From Atrina japonica (taxonomy: Eukaryota; Mollusca; Bivalvia; Pterioida; Pinnidae), in assembly GCA_030159075.1 (NCBI GenBank), contig BROG01000029.1, positions 609,001 through 673,000 on the forward strand: a stretch of 64,000 nt of DNA. The letters run 5' to 3'. The notes beneath the pieces are model-generated. The model did not search any database. It had not been told where the DNA came from and saw only the letters and a list, made by a program, of their open reading frames with translations. Positions 1 through 12,300 of the stretch are shown piece after piece (positions within the stretch are counted from its first letter, which is position 1; every line of letters starts with the position of its first letter). Position numbers and translations under genes: made by a program.

Positions 1-1
1 C

Positions 2-52
2 ACGGTCTGGAATCACTATGCTCTAGGTAAGTGCAAGGCGATTCCGGACCGT
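2..52. repeat. Imperfect hairpin (inverted repeat) at the window edge
   Basis: ACGGTCTGGAATC (2-14) pairs with GATTCCGGACCGT (40-52), one mismatch, around a loop containing CACTATGCTCT. The same loop word sits in an unrelated stem at 43521-43568. It is probably the end of a short TIR element cut by the window border. Confidence 0.5.
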
Positions 53-54
53 AG

Positions 55-181
55 TTTCACGACGATATGTCCAGTATGGTATTCAAATACAAATAGTGAG
101 TTAATCAATTGCAACTGAAAAAGTGTCAAACCTTGGTTTCTCAAGCAATTTTCACATATATAGGAATTTAAGAATTGTATT

Positions 182-253
<72 letters not shown>

Positions 254-320
254 ATATCAATCTAAGTAGTAAAATGGGGTAAAAAACTGGGGAAAAAGAA
301 AACAATTCCCTTAAATCTAA
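55..320. repeat. Foldback-MITE family F, partial copy
   Basis: This is the right half of a repeat seen at least five more times (440-725, 11774-12144, 19001-19373, 27720-30635, 45398-45773). Family hallmarks are GGTTTCTCAAGCAATTTTCA, TATATAGGAAT, and ATATCAATCTAAGTAGTA near the end. A (CT)n run has expanded inside this copy. Confidence 0.65.
184..250. repeat. (CT)n microsatellite
   Basis: About 33 perfect CT units, located inside the foldback element copy at 55-320. Confidence 0.95.
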
Positions 321-439
321 AACATGTTATGATCAAAAGTAGAAACTACACTATTACACTGCCAAAACGATGTGTTGTTTAGCCAGATGAGCTCAAGGAT
401 GGAGTCTCAGTGTGATAATAAACAAAACCAAAAAAAGAA

Positions 440-725
440 AAAGAAAAAGAGAGATATACAGAGGTATGTCTATTCTTAAATTGCTTTTCATTTTGTGAAA
501 ATTGCTCGAGAAATCCAATTTCGCAATTATTCACTTGCAACCATCTGTATATGCATACATCACTAGATCTGATCTTTAATATTTTCACAAAATATATAGG
601 AATATAAGAATTTTTTATGCTTGTGTATAGATCTTATTTGTTAATGTACATCAAGTAGAAGTAGTAAAAGCAGAAAAAATCGAAATAATCTTTGTACTGA
701 AACACAGCTAATGCCCCTTAAAATG
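440..725. repeat. Foldback-MITE family F copy
   Basis: It contains TTTTGTGAAAATTGCTCGAG, ATGCATACATCACTAGATCTGA, TTTTCACAAAATATATAGGA and the terminal ACAGCTAATGCCCCTTAA. The two TTTGTGAAAAT/ATTTTCACAAA arms are inverted, giving the foldback. Confidence 0.6.
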
Positions 726-1139
726 TTGATTTGTTTTTTGTTTTGTTTTGTTTTTAGGTACGCATTGCATTGCCTTCATAACAGTTGCGCACATCAGATT
801 TAAAACTACGTATAATTTCATGTCACCAACCCCATCCCCTTTTGAAATATTTCTAGATCCGCTACTGTTGTATCTGTTTATTGCATAATCAAAAGGTATA
901 TGAAAACATTTTTACCGTATAAAACATTTTCGTGAAAAAATCCCCTTTTGATTTGCTTCTTACGCCACTAGCCTACATATGTATATATTCAAATTCTTTT
1001 TTATCCATTTTCTTTTTTAATGTTTCTTCATCTGTGATGTGCTATCTTAGATAATCATGTCAAATAGAGGCCACAAATAATGTTGCAATAACTTATCTCT
1101 TATCCCATTTCTAGATAGATATATGAAAACATGAAAAAG

Positions 1140-1249
1140 ACCGAACACCATTCCGGATTTTTATATCCGGGAAATTTTTTTTATTTACTCTTGCTCAAAT
1201 TCAATTCTGCCAATCAAAAACAGTTTTGATAATAGCGGGACGTTTTAAA
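1140..1249 (+). promoter_or_regulatory. Possible promoter upstream of shugoshin
   Basis: GCCAATCA (CCAAT box) at about 1209-1216 is followed by a short GC-richer stretch (AGCGGGACG) just before the ATG at 1250. The surroundings are strongly AT-rich. There is no cap evidence; this is inferred from position and motif only. Confidence 0.2.
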
Positions 1250-1306
1250 ATGGCGTCCGCCGGTGATTGCGAAGAATGTCAAGAAGAATCTCAAGCTGAA
1301 TCTATG
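1250..1306 (+). other. Candidate alternative first exon / upstream ORF for shugoshin
   Basis: ATGGCG at 1250 has a good initiation context (TAAAATGG) and opens a short acidic reading frame (MASAGDCEECQEESQAESM). It lies about 40 bp after a CCAAT box. The only GT close to its end is ATG/GTACAA after 1306, phase 0. Joined straight to the 4896 exon it stays in frame; joined to the exon at 4652 it ends after a few codons. So it is either an alternative start that skips exon 4652-4715, an upstream ORF, or chance. Without splicing the frame stops at 1336. Confidence 0.3.
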
Positions 1307-1968
1307 GTACAATCTAATTCGTTGCATACACATTAACACAGATAATATGAGTGAGAATTCGATAATGATTGCAGAATATGTTTGTATCCCACGGCGTATG
1401 ATTGTCTGTTTGAAAACACCCTGATCTGTCAGTCTCAAAAGTCAATTTTAGAATTTACGACGATTGCAGTGTGCACTATGATTTGGGATCCGATTCGCGA
1501 CCTCGGCCAGCTACTTTTTGGACTGACCTTTTGTGACTTTTCTCGGGTCGTTTCTTGACATTTCATTTTCTTTCTTGATCTTGATATTTTTATCAATTAA
1601 TAAAAGCCATTTGCTGTAGTTGCAGTCACAGTAAAATCGTACTGTACTAAGACTGTAGTCTGTATGCTAACCGTAATTGGGGGTGTAACCCGAATTATCG
1701 AGTAGTCTGCCGTTTACCGAAAATAATAGCAATTACCGAAAAGACCAATAAAGATACTGAAAAGAATTCCCTTTGCGTCCTCCACTCAGATATTTCCCAG
1801 AAGTAAAAACAAACGCTTCTAACATCCAATAATTAATTTCTGGATGTATTTCATTGATGTCATTCAAGAAATGTTCAAACAAATTTAGACATTTAAATGT
1901 CCTCCGCATTTTTATAATGTTTGGGTAATACTTTAATAGGGGACACAAAAGGAAGTCTTTCCTTAACA

Positions 1969-2144
1969 TAGGCGTCGGAGCCGGGGGGCTTAGCCATAGG
2001 CATAGGTGTTGAAAATTGGGGCTTAGCCCCCAAGATGTTTCTGGCGTGTGTGTGTTTTAAGTTGGTTTAGCCCCCCCGCTTCTGGCGTGTGTGTGTTTTA
2101 AGTTGGTTTAGCCCCCCCCACTTTCAATTTGCTTCCGACACCTA
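1969..2144. repeat. Short TIR element, poly-G/C family, copy 1
   Basis: The termini are TAGGCGTCGGAGC and GCTTCCGACACCTA, near-perfect inverted repeats. The core carries CCGGGGGGCTTAG, and TTCTGGCGTGTGTGTGTTTT appears twice as an internal ~44-bp duplication. A second copy is at 30303-30486. Confidence 0.7.
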
Positions 2145-2532
2145 TGCTTAAAATCAATTATAATTATGTCTTTTTGGTTCAATATCATTATATACATGAT
2201 ATTATGCAACTTGATTTTGTAACCCTTTGAAATAAAGTTTTTGATCATTTGAGTTTTCCCTGACTTTGTTATAACGTTAGATATTCCATTGTTTTAACAA
2301 GGTTGTTCTGCTATATTGCAGATAATGTTCAATGACATTAAAATTAACCTGAGTAAGTGATATATCATTATCACTGAACTTAATTGTTCATTAAGAATTA
2401 ATTAATAACTTATTTGTTCAGTAAAAATGATCAGTTATTGAATTTATGTGAATATAGCTTTCCTAACCACAACATTATTTGTCAGAACAAATCCAGTCTA
2501 TTGAAAAATTTAATTTAAAAAGTCGCAATATA

Positions 2533-2719
2533 GACCCTTTAGCAGTAACTGCTGTCCTGTGCCAGTCTTCCGATTGGCAAAATGATACAGATTTCTGGAA
2601 AATTATGTCAAGAAACAATCGGTTACTATAACAATGTCTATGTTTTTATGGGTATCTCTATCATTTTGCCAACCGGAAGACTGGCAAAGTCACAGGACCG
2701 CAGTTACTGCTCAAGGGTC
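2533..2719. repeat. MITE with ~50-bp TIRs and TA target duplication
   Basis: The left end is GACCCTTTAGCAGTAACTGC and the right end GCAGTTACTGCTCAAGGGTC. Homology continues inward through CAGTCTTCCGATTGGCAAAA and its inverse. It is flanked on both sides by TA, as in Tc1/mariner-type MITEs. It is 187 bp with no coding capacity. Confidence 0.8.
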
Positions 2720-2759
2720 TATTGTGTATATATTCTTAACTCTTCGTCCATATCTAACT

Positions 2760-3860
2760 AAATATTGTCACTTTTAAGAATTACAGACGATTTGCCCCAG
2801 TGGCAAATTACCCCATACCTTATTGGCCCAACTTCATTAGCCTCAGTGAAAATGTCAGTTCACCCTAACCTCATTGCCCAAAATTTTCCATTGCCCCATA
2901 TTTCAGTTTTGCAGTCTACCATTTCGCCCCAATGCCATTTCATGGCAAATCTGAATCCCCCATGGCCAATGCTATAAGATCTATCATAAGATCCATTAAA
3001 GATGAGACTAAAACCGAACATTACACATGTGGCACAATTGTAGGGTCAGTGCCTTATACTACACAAAATATATAGGGATACACTCAATAGATATTGAGTA
3101 TTTTACTGGGTTTTTTTTTTGCATAATGATACTTCCCTTTGGAGGACATTGAACTTTAATATTGGAAATATGTAGGGATAGCAAAGTTTTTGGTTTGTTT
3201 GTTTTTTGTTTTGGTTTCGGGGCGATTTGGCAATGTGGTAATATAGCACTTATGTTTCCGGGGCGATCTAGCATAGATTTATAGCCTACCACAAAATATA
3301 TGACTTGTTTCTTATTAAATCATTGATTAGTTGGGTCATAAAAAATGTGTATTAGTTTTGATTTGATTATATTGCTTTAAATGTTCCGAAAATGTTTAGG
3401 CCCTTATACAAGTACTATGAAGCATTAGGACGCTCAATTGTTATCACATAAGATGAATCATCTTTGACAATATCAACATGATAAATGCATTTACAGTCTG
3501 TGTTTAACAGTCTCCAAATAAAAATTGATGGCCTATTAAGAATTTTTAAAGAAAAGTATGACAGGTTTGTGCAAAATATTTTCTTGGTGTTATGGAATTG
3601 ACTATTGAGGTGATGTGGCCAGGGCGATATGGCATATCGGTAGTTAAAATTAATTTGTTAATGGGGAGAATTAGTTTCTTAATTGGGGCGATACGGTTAA
3701 TTAATGACTTGGGGTGAAACAATAAATTGGGGCAAAAAAGTTGAAGTGATTTGATTTTGGGGAGAATCGACCGGCACCCCACTTTTAATGGTCTTTTCAT
3801 TAACTTTCTTTATTGGTCTTTTTGGTAATTGCTTAGTCTTTTCAGTAATTGGCTTATGGG
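2760..3860. repeat. Region of inverted GGGGCGAT/GCCCCA repeats
   Basis: The words TTGCCCCA and GGGGCGAT recur on opposite strands (2790-2960 and 3220-3770). They look like decayed arms of a larger inverted or tandem repeat. Open frames here (for example at 2765 on + and 3697 on -) are by-products of that repetition, not genes. Confidence 0.35.
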
Positions 3861-4651
3861 GAGAAGGGGGGGGGTAAACACTGAAAAGAAGGCTATATGA
3901 AATACCAAAATGTATCACAAAAGTGCTGAAATGGAGGGTAATGCTGATTTGAAATATATTATTTTGAGACAATAGACATATTTTATACTTTTGGAAATAT
4001 ATTATTAAACCTAGTTCTTTAATTATGATAATGTATGTGCATGTCAATTAATATTATCATTAATGAAATAATTTAAACTATGTTATAAAATGGTCAGTTC
4101 AGTTAGTGTTAAAAAGGAGGTTACAATGAATTTTTAAACTTTCTGAATTTGCTTATTAACACGGAAAAGCATCCTTTTTGACACAAAAGGACTAAACAGC
4201 TTACCAGATTAACCAACCTACATTTTGATATTTACCCCTACCCCAAAATTATCATGGAAAAGGAACTCTCACCCAAATTGTCAGTCAACTTATACCCAAT
4301 AAAATTTAACTTTTTAAGTCAGTGAAATAAAACATTATTTTTTTCCAATGAAATCAACACAGTTTTAAAGATGAATATCTCATTATTCAGGATTTTTTTT
4401 TCTCAGCTGATTTTAGGTCCAGTAACAAACAGATGACTCAAATTAAGTTTTTCTTTCTTAGTAAGAATGTTGCGTAGCTGATGTTGTGAGGTGTTGACAT
4501 TGTAGATGTCATGACGATCTTTCTTTGACATTTCTGTTGCCCACATTTCGTCAGTTTTTACATGTGTATACTGTATAATATGTGCTAACTGTGCTGTGTA
4601 ATTTTGAAATTCTTTGGAGTGTTTTTGGATGTCCTACAGTATTTTTCCTAG

Positions 4652-4715
4652 GTCCAGAAAAATGTCAGATAAGGATTTGTCTGATAAAAATCCTCATAGT
4701 ATGACACATGACAAG
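4652..4715 (+). CDS. SGO1: Shugoshin first coding exon (ATG at 4662)
   Basis: A TTTTTCCTAG acceptor-like site ends at 4651, so the exon probably starts in 5'UTR. The ATG at 4662 (context AGAAAAATGT) opens 18 codons and ends in ACAAG followed by GTAATA, phase 0. It joins in frame to the exon at 4896. I chose this start because it is the only ATG in the exon that is open into the coiled-coil exons. Because an acceptor lies upstream, a further non-coding 5' exon is expected. Confidence 0.75.
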
Positions 4716-7700
4716 GTAATAACATTTCTTAATTCAGTCTGAAATGTACATGCACTTAGTAAATATAATGTGTGATATTTGAGAATAAGGTTTCCAAGAA
4801 CCCTACTTAGAGTTGATATGTCTGTCACTGCAATTTTATTGCCTCTCTCTTTTTATATACTCTGATCATGAGATTTTCATCTATTTTTTCAATAGGAAGA
4901 AAAAAGTTTGTGCACTCCAGTCCGTCACAAAAAAGTTTTAAAAAAAGTCCTCAGGAAAGTAAAAAAGGATCCCAGCAGATCCATCAAGAAACGGATGATG
5001 AATTCATTTACAAGGAATACAAGTGGTAATCAACAATGTGTATCTTTGTGTCAAGAAAATAAATTGGACAGAAAATTAACTTCATTTGAAAACATTTGAT
5101 TTAGTGAAATTGTTATGAGTAAGTGGAAAATATCCCTTTTTAGCTCACTCGGCCATGTGAGCTATTCTCATCACTTTTTATCTGTCGACTCTTGCTACTA
5201 GTTTCAGAGCCATGTTTGTAAACATTAAAAACCTTGGACAAATTTGTCATACATGTAGTGTATTCTATTTTTTTGTTAGTCAGAGTTATCTCCCATGACA
5301 GCAGGTATCGATTGTGACGTCATGTCTTTACGTGAGAAAACATCATTGTTTACACAAACATATGAGGTCACAATCGATAACTTTTCTCATTTCACGCACA
5401 AACAAATGACATCACAATTGATACCTGCTACGAGGGGTGGTAACTCTGGATAATGAAAATACCTAATACACCTTGACTTCTAGTCGCCACATGGGGCTAC
5501 TTAACTCACCATTTTTGGTCCCATGATCAGTATTTTGTTTTATCTATGTAGCTAGGCCTACTGGCCACCGTAGGCTAGTCATAAATTCAATGCCACTTCC
5601 CATTTCCCTTTTTTTTTTTAACATAGTTTGAAATAATTTTGGATTTCGCCATGATTTATTTCTGCAGCAGCAATTTTTTTATTGATTATCATACATGTTA
5701 GCTACTTAGGCCTGAACATATTAAAGAAGGAATGAAGTAGGCCCATGTACCAATTCTGCTACGCTTTCATGAAAAGAAATAAACAGTCAACTGTCCGACT
5801 TCTTCCCATTTCCCATAGTTTTAAACAAAAAAACATAAGAAAGAGTCTCATGTGTCAATGTGTTTATTTCAAGATTAAGACTGATTTATTGTCCAAATAG
5901 GTATCTGACTACGACTTTTAAAAATGGGCACAGACATCTATGTCTATGATACTATGTATACTATACATTCAGTAAAGAGTCATGAAAACAACTCTTTCAA
6001 CCACTTCATCGTAAGAAATTCTGTTTAAAGATTTTTAATCTATTGGGTCACTGCCTGTTACATTTCTGGTATTACTAGCTGCTGTGCTTGAAAACCTGAA
6101 ATCAATTAGCAAGTATTGCTTTTATATGGTCACGCGACAATCTGGGGAAAAGACATGTAATTACCAGAAGGGAGTTGCGACTAGAATGGCACAAATCATG
6201 AAATAAATTGTTAAAACTAAAAGCTAACTTATACTGACGTAAGTATTTGAATGTATTCATGTGCGATAATTGTTTAAGAGATGTATCGATGAAACAAACA
6301 AGTAAATCTCTTTACCATGCCTAATGGTATATCATTGTTGTACCAGGTTTTAGTGTAACCTCCTTTTGGTTAAATAAACACTTACATGGGCCTAAATCAC
6401 TTTGTCTTAACATGCATCCTTCAGCAGAAAAGAAGCATTTTATGACTCAGATTGGTTAAAAACAGTTCGGGACTGACCAGAATACAAAATACAGATTCCA
6501 AGTATGATGACATTTACTGTCACTAAAATGGCGAGTTAGTTTAATTTTTTGTTGACATTTACGATTTTTGGTCGCATCTGCGGCCAAATTACTCGCCACA
6601 TAGAGCCCTGTAATAAATGTTTAAAATCAAAATCTTCAAAAGAAATATAACAACAACCACAGAAACTTAAATATACAATTATATTTCAAATGAATGAAAT
6701 AATTTTATATTACTAAAAAATGTATTTGAAAATACGTGTGACTCAATCTGCCAATACGGTCAATGTTTAAGTCAAGTACTTGATATGAACCACTACAAAC
6801 CCCCAAACTTACACATAAATGTTTACAACTAGTATTCATTCTTTTTGCAAATTTTGGAGCTGGCCTGGCTTAGTCGGTAGCGCGCTCGACTCTTGGTCTT
6901 GAGTACGAGTCCAGCCAGCGACAGGTTGGTTTCCTGTCCTTCGATTGAGACAGTGAAAACCGAGGTCCCATGTCACAGTAGATGTCAGAACGTTACAGAA
7001 CCCTCACTGCTTAATGGCCGTAAGTGCCGAGCATAGGCCAAAATTTGAAGCCCTTCACCGGCATTTGGTGACGTCTCCATATGAGTGAAATATTCTTGAG
7101 TGGGACATTAAACAACTATAAACAAACAAACATTTTGCAAATTTTGAAATCGAATGATAATTGATTGTAATCTTATAAATGTCATTAGATGTCTTGTTTA
7201 GGTTCACCATCTTTAAGAATGTATATCCATGTATTTTTTTTTCTCTTCTTTCCTCAGTAACATCTTCAGTGCAAAAACAGTCACTGAGGGCAAACAACAA
7301 GGCTCTTGCTATTAAATTGGAGGGAACTCGCCAGGAACTCCGCATGACACAAGAAGCTTTACTGACCTTGAGGAAAGAAAACAGAGAGCTAGAAATCAAA
7401 CTTGCTTCATTGCAAAGAACTGCAGGTCTTCGAGATGAAGAGATAGAAACCGAAGTAGAAATGAGGCTGGAGGTATATGTCATTCTTTTTACAGTATTTC
7501 GGAAAATGAATTGTACAGGGGTAATATGCCAAAAGTTTTACCCCCCTAAAAAAAAAGACAAATAGAACAAGATAAAGAGTATTGCACAGCAATACATGTC
7601 CCCTACCGTCCCCCTGTGTTAACACCAGCCATGGCTTGATTGGTGATGGCAAAGGAAATTAGTAGGTTTTGTGTAACACTAATAGGTTGGATGGTCAATA

Positions 7701-9335
7701 ATGCTCAAATTCAAACCACAATACCATTACATATATGAAAGTCCATCATAATGTGAAACCATGTCTGAAATTATGAGTCATTATCTTGTGTATTAAAAAA
7801 GTTATTGCCAATTTAAATTTTCCAAGTTCAAGGGACATAACTCTGCTAAAAAAAAGCAAACATATAGTCCCCCCTCCCCCAGATTCACCAACAGGGGACT
7901 AATACGCAGGACACTGTGCATCACTGTTTTACTAAACCAGTCATTCACCGATGAAAGACTTGGTTAGAGTATATATGAGAGAAGATATACATTGGTTAGA
8001 GTATATATGAGAGAAGATACTGGAAACTAAGGTTCAGATTGCTCTCTTGATGATTGATATCACTAGTGCCTCAATCGTGTGTCATATTTTGTTGATTTTT
8101 TTTTCTTTGGTGTGATAATAGACTCTTTAATTCTGGCTAGGTTTAGTGCTCCATATTTCCTGATATAGAAACTACTGTTTATCTGATATTCTCATGATCA
8201 ATTACCTGTAAAATAAGTTTCAAAGGTCAAAGGACATTAAAATGCAGCGTTGATTTTATTATGTTTTTGTTAAGATAAAAGCTTTCTGTGATGTGTGAAA
8301 GACATTTTTACATCTCTTTTTAACTACACTAGGTGAAAAGGAGTAATCAAATGTAAGGTAAGAAAGAGTGGTTCCCCTTTATTAACTGTCCCACTAGGTG
8401 TGCTAATCCAGGACTTGCATACATATGATTTTGCATTTCTAATACCAAGGATATAATGATCAAGCTGTAAACATATGGTACACAGGGGTGTAAAATTTAG
8501 CTCAACCGTTGGCCATGACTAGTGAAAATCTGGCCAGGTGAGTTGATTTTATCAGAATCTAGTCCATCAGGGTTAGTAGAAATTCAGAAAATAGTAGCAA
8601 AAGGATTAGATAAAATGATGGTGTTTTTACTTAACTTTAAACAAATAAGAAAAATTGGAAGCTGTCAGAGTAATTAGAGCATCACGCTTAATATGGGCCA
8701 AATGTCTGGAAGTGACTGAGAATATGTGTAATATCTCTCTTAAATTTACCACAATACACGAATAAGTCGCTTTTATTTCCACCTTCTTTGTCGACACATG
8801 TAAATCTGACATCACTTCCTTAAGATCTCAAGATGACTGACAATTTTTTTTTCTTTTACAGAAAAATTTGGTGGCTGTAAGGGACATTCTTAGTAATGTT
8901 GGCAATAATATATATGATGCCAGCCAGAATTTAACTTCTGCACTTAACCTTTGCTTAGCTCCATCAAGGAGGTCAAGAAGCAGTTCCAGACCCACATCCA
9001 CTGGTAGTAATAGTGCTTATCCATCAGATGGTGAAACAGATACATACAAAAGGTTTGTAGGCCTACAGGTCTGAAGTTCAAACTAATTTTGTCCTGAAAT
9101 ATGATTATTTATGTCCCCCAAACGAAGTGTGTTTGCTATGTTTCTTCTTCTTCTTCTTCTTCTATCTTTCCGTGATGAACTTGGAAACTACTTGACGGAT
9201 TCTAATGAAACTTCATGTGATGATAGGTTTGGGTGTGCAGATGTGCACTACTTATGTGACATCATCAAAAATGGTGTCTGGCAAACTGTGACTTCTGATT
9301 GGTTGAAACTTGTGGGGGGGGGGGGGGTGGGGGGT

Positions 9336-9388
<53 letters not shown>

Positions 9389-12300
9389 GGGGGGGGGTTT
9401 TTTTTTTTTGTCCGCATGTTTTCTCTGAAACTACTGGACGGACTGTAATGAAACATCATATGATTATAGGTTTGGGTGTGCAGATGTGTACAATGTATTT
9501 TGCGAGTTCATAAAAAATGGTGTCTATGGCAAACTGAGGCTTCTGATTGGTCAAAATTTCAACATTGTCCGATTTAGATGAAATTTGGAATTTTGGGGTA
9601 TTAAGGGATTGTGATTTTAATGATATGGGTTTTGTTGCTGTCTATGGCAAACCGAGGCTTCTGATTGGTCAAAATTTCAACACTGACAAATTTTTGATGA
9701 AAATTGGAATTAAAGGATATAAAGGAACTGTGATTTCAATGATATGGGTTTCATTGCTGTCTATGGCAAACTGAGGCTTCTGATTGGTCAAAATTTCAAC
9801 ACTGTCACATTTTGATGAAATTTGGAATTTATGGGTATCAAGGGATTGCAATTTCAGTGATTTTGGTTTTGTTGCCGTCTATGGCAAACCGGGGCTTCTG
9901 ATTGGTCAAAATGTCAACATTGTCTGATTTTGATGAAATTTGAAATTTACTGGTATCATTGATTGCAATTTCAGCCTTATGGCTTTTATTCCTCAAAACC
10001 TGTGAAGAACAATTGCAGATTGGTATGTAAATAAATGCTGGTTGATATCAACATGACTTGTTTCACTGTTACATGTAACAGTACCCTGTTACAATTAGCC
10101 CTTGTTGATTAGGTAGCAAATTAAGGATAGTTTTTATTTCTTGCCCAGAAACAACATGTAGATAATCTGGTATGTTAGAATTCAGTGTCTTTTTTTTCTT
10201 CCAGATTTGTAGCCAATATTGTGCTATATTTCCTATTGCAAATCAAATCTTTTTTCTCAAATTTTTGCCAAAAATTCTCAATCATGAGGCAAAATATAAC
10301 ATCTTTTCATTATTTCTTATTTTTATGCTTATTTTTTCAGTCATTGTTTTTCTTGAAGGTTGAAATATGACAGCTTAAATATAAAGAAAATAGCAAGTAG
10401 CAAAATAAATATACATATAAATGCAAATGAAGACAAAATGCAAATATTACTACCCAAGGTCCTATATTATAGGACTAGAGACATATATGCAAGAAAATCT
10501 CAATTTCCAGCCAAATTGCTGTGAAATTGCCAATTCAAGCACCATGGGCCATGTTTCCAAAAAGGTAGGAACAAGCTCTGGAACTGATCTTTTGGCCCTG
10601 AACTAGTGGAAATTATCATGTACTGTTTACGATTTGACAGAATATTGATATACACTGGTATGTACTGAAATAATACATACGATTTCATGTCAATATCATT
10701 ACAAATTCAAAAAACATTGATTGCTTGTTTTCAAGACATTTTCAACGGATTTGTTGGAATTTTTCTGTAGCTTTAAATGTAGTTACAGAAATAATTTTAA
10801 TTTTAAATGATACAAAATTTTAATGTCTTTTTTTTCAATATGTGTAAATAGGGAATTCCTGAATCTTGAAAACAGAAAATTTAAACATTATGAGCTAATA
10901 CACAATGAAACTGTTAATTATTTTAAGTTTAATGGTATAAGTTTTACCAAAATTGATTTGGAAATGATTTAACATGAATGTTTTAAAAATTTGCAGATTT
11001 ATATGAAATATAGAAAGGAAAAATTAAAATTAATTTCACTTTTGTCACTATTCTATAGAGATAAAATTAAACCTGCTATCCCCTGATTGTACTTTTACGG
11101 TTACAAAATTTAGAATTACTCATGTGATCTGTAGCAGTTAATTGCTGATTGTTCTCGTGCATACCGGTATGTAGGATGTCTGTGGCCGAGTGGTTAGAAC
11201 TTTGTGTTTTTAACCATGAAGTTGCTTATCTCTGGTCAGCATGGGTTGGAGCCTTAGTTGATTTTGTGAGGAAGTTTGCCAGTTTAATTGCAAAAGGCAG
11301 GTGGTGTCTCCCCAGGTACAAAGAAACTGAATTATCTCCACCTTCATTAAAAATTGGCCACCATCATATAATTAAGAAATTGTTAATTGTTGTGTAAAGT
11401 ACCAAAAAAAAAACATAAATCATACATACGCTAGGTCCATTTCTTCCAACTGGTAGATGCATGTAGCATTTCTAGGCCAAGGGTAAATGAAATGAATGTT
11501 GTGACTTTCAAAATCACCTGGGTCATTGGTTTTGTATAAAGGGTAGAAACTCAGCTGACCCATAGAGCTAGTAGATGTGTTTATTTTGTATCATTATATA
11601 TTGTAAGAAAAATCCAGTTTACATTTAAAACTATTTTGACAAACCCTTTGGTAGCATTTGTTAAAAAATGTTTCAGCAGATTTTTATAAAAAAATGAAAA
11701 TACAAATTATATTCAAGATATAATGATAATCCTTTAGCCAATATGTTTTCAGATACTTTTTTGAGAATATGTAAAGCTAAGGGAGTATTATTTGTGTTTT
11801 GTATTTGTTTTTAAAAAAAACAAAACTCTTTCTTGTTTTACAATTTACTACATAGATATACAATAACAAAATACTAGATATACACATTCATAAAAATTCA
11901 TAAGTTCTATATATTCTATGAAAATTGCTTTGAGAAACCCATTCACTTGCAGTTGATTTATTCAACCTTTCTATTTTTATATGCATACCACACTGGACCT
12001 GACCTTATTTTCACAAAAGATATAGGAATATAAGATTTTTCATGCCTGTGTATATCTTTTATTTGTTATTGTACATGATCAAGTAGTAAAAGTAGAAAAA
12101 AATCAAAATATTTTTGGGTGTTAACACTGCTAATGCTCCTTTAATGTTTTAAAAGAAGCAGAGACAATACACAGTGATTAATAACCAACATCCATTTTTC
12201 AGGCCTGCATTTACATTTCCGAAAACCTCTCTTAATTTTTTGGAGGATCATGAAGCTTCGGGAAATAACATTTTCAGAAAAGCAAGTTTAAGTAACGACT

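Noticed and set aside
9265..9513. Poly-Gly / poly-Pro ORFs
   Set aside because: Caused by the poly-G tract.
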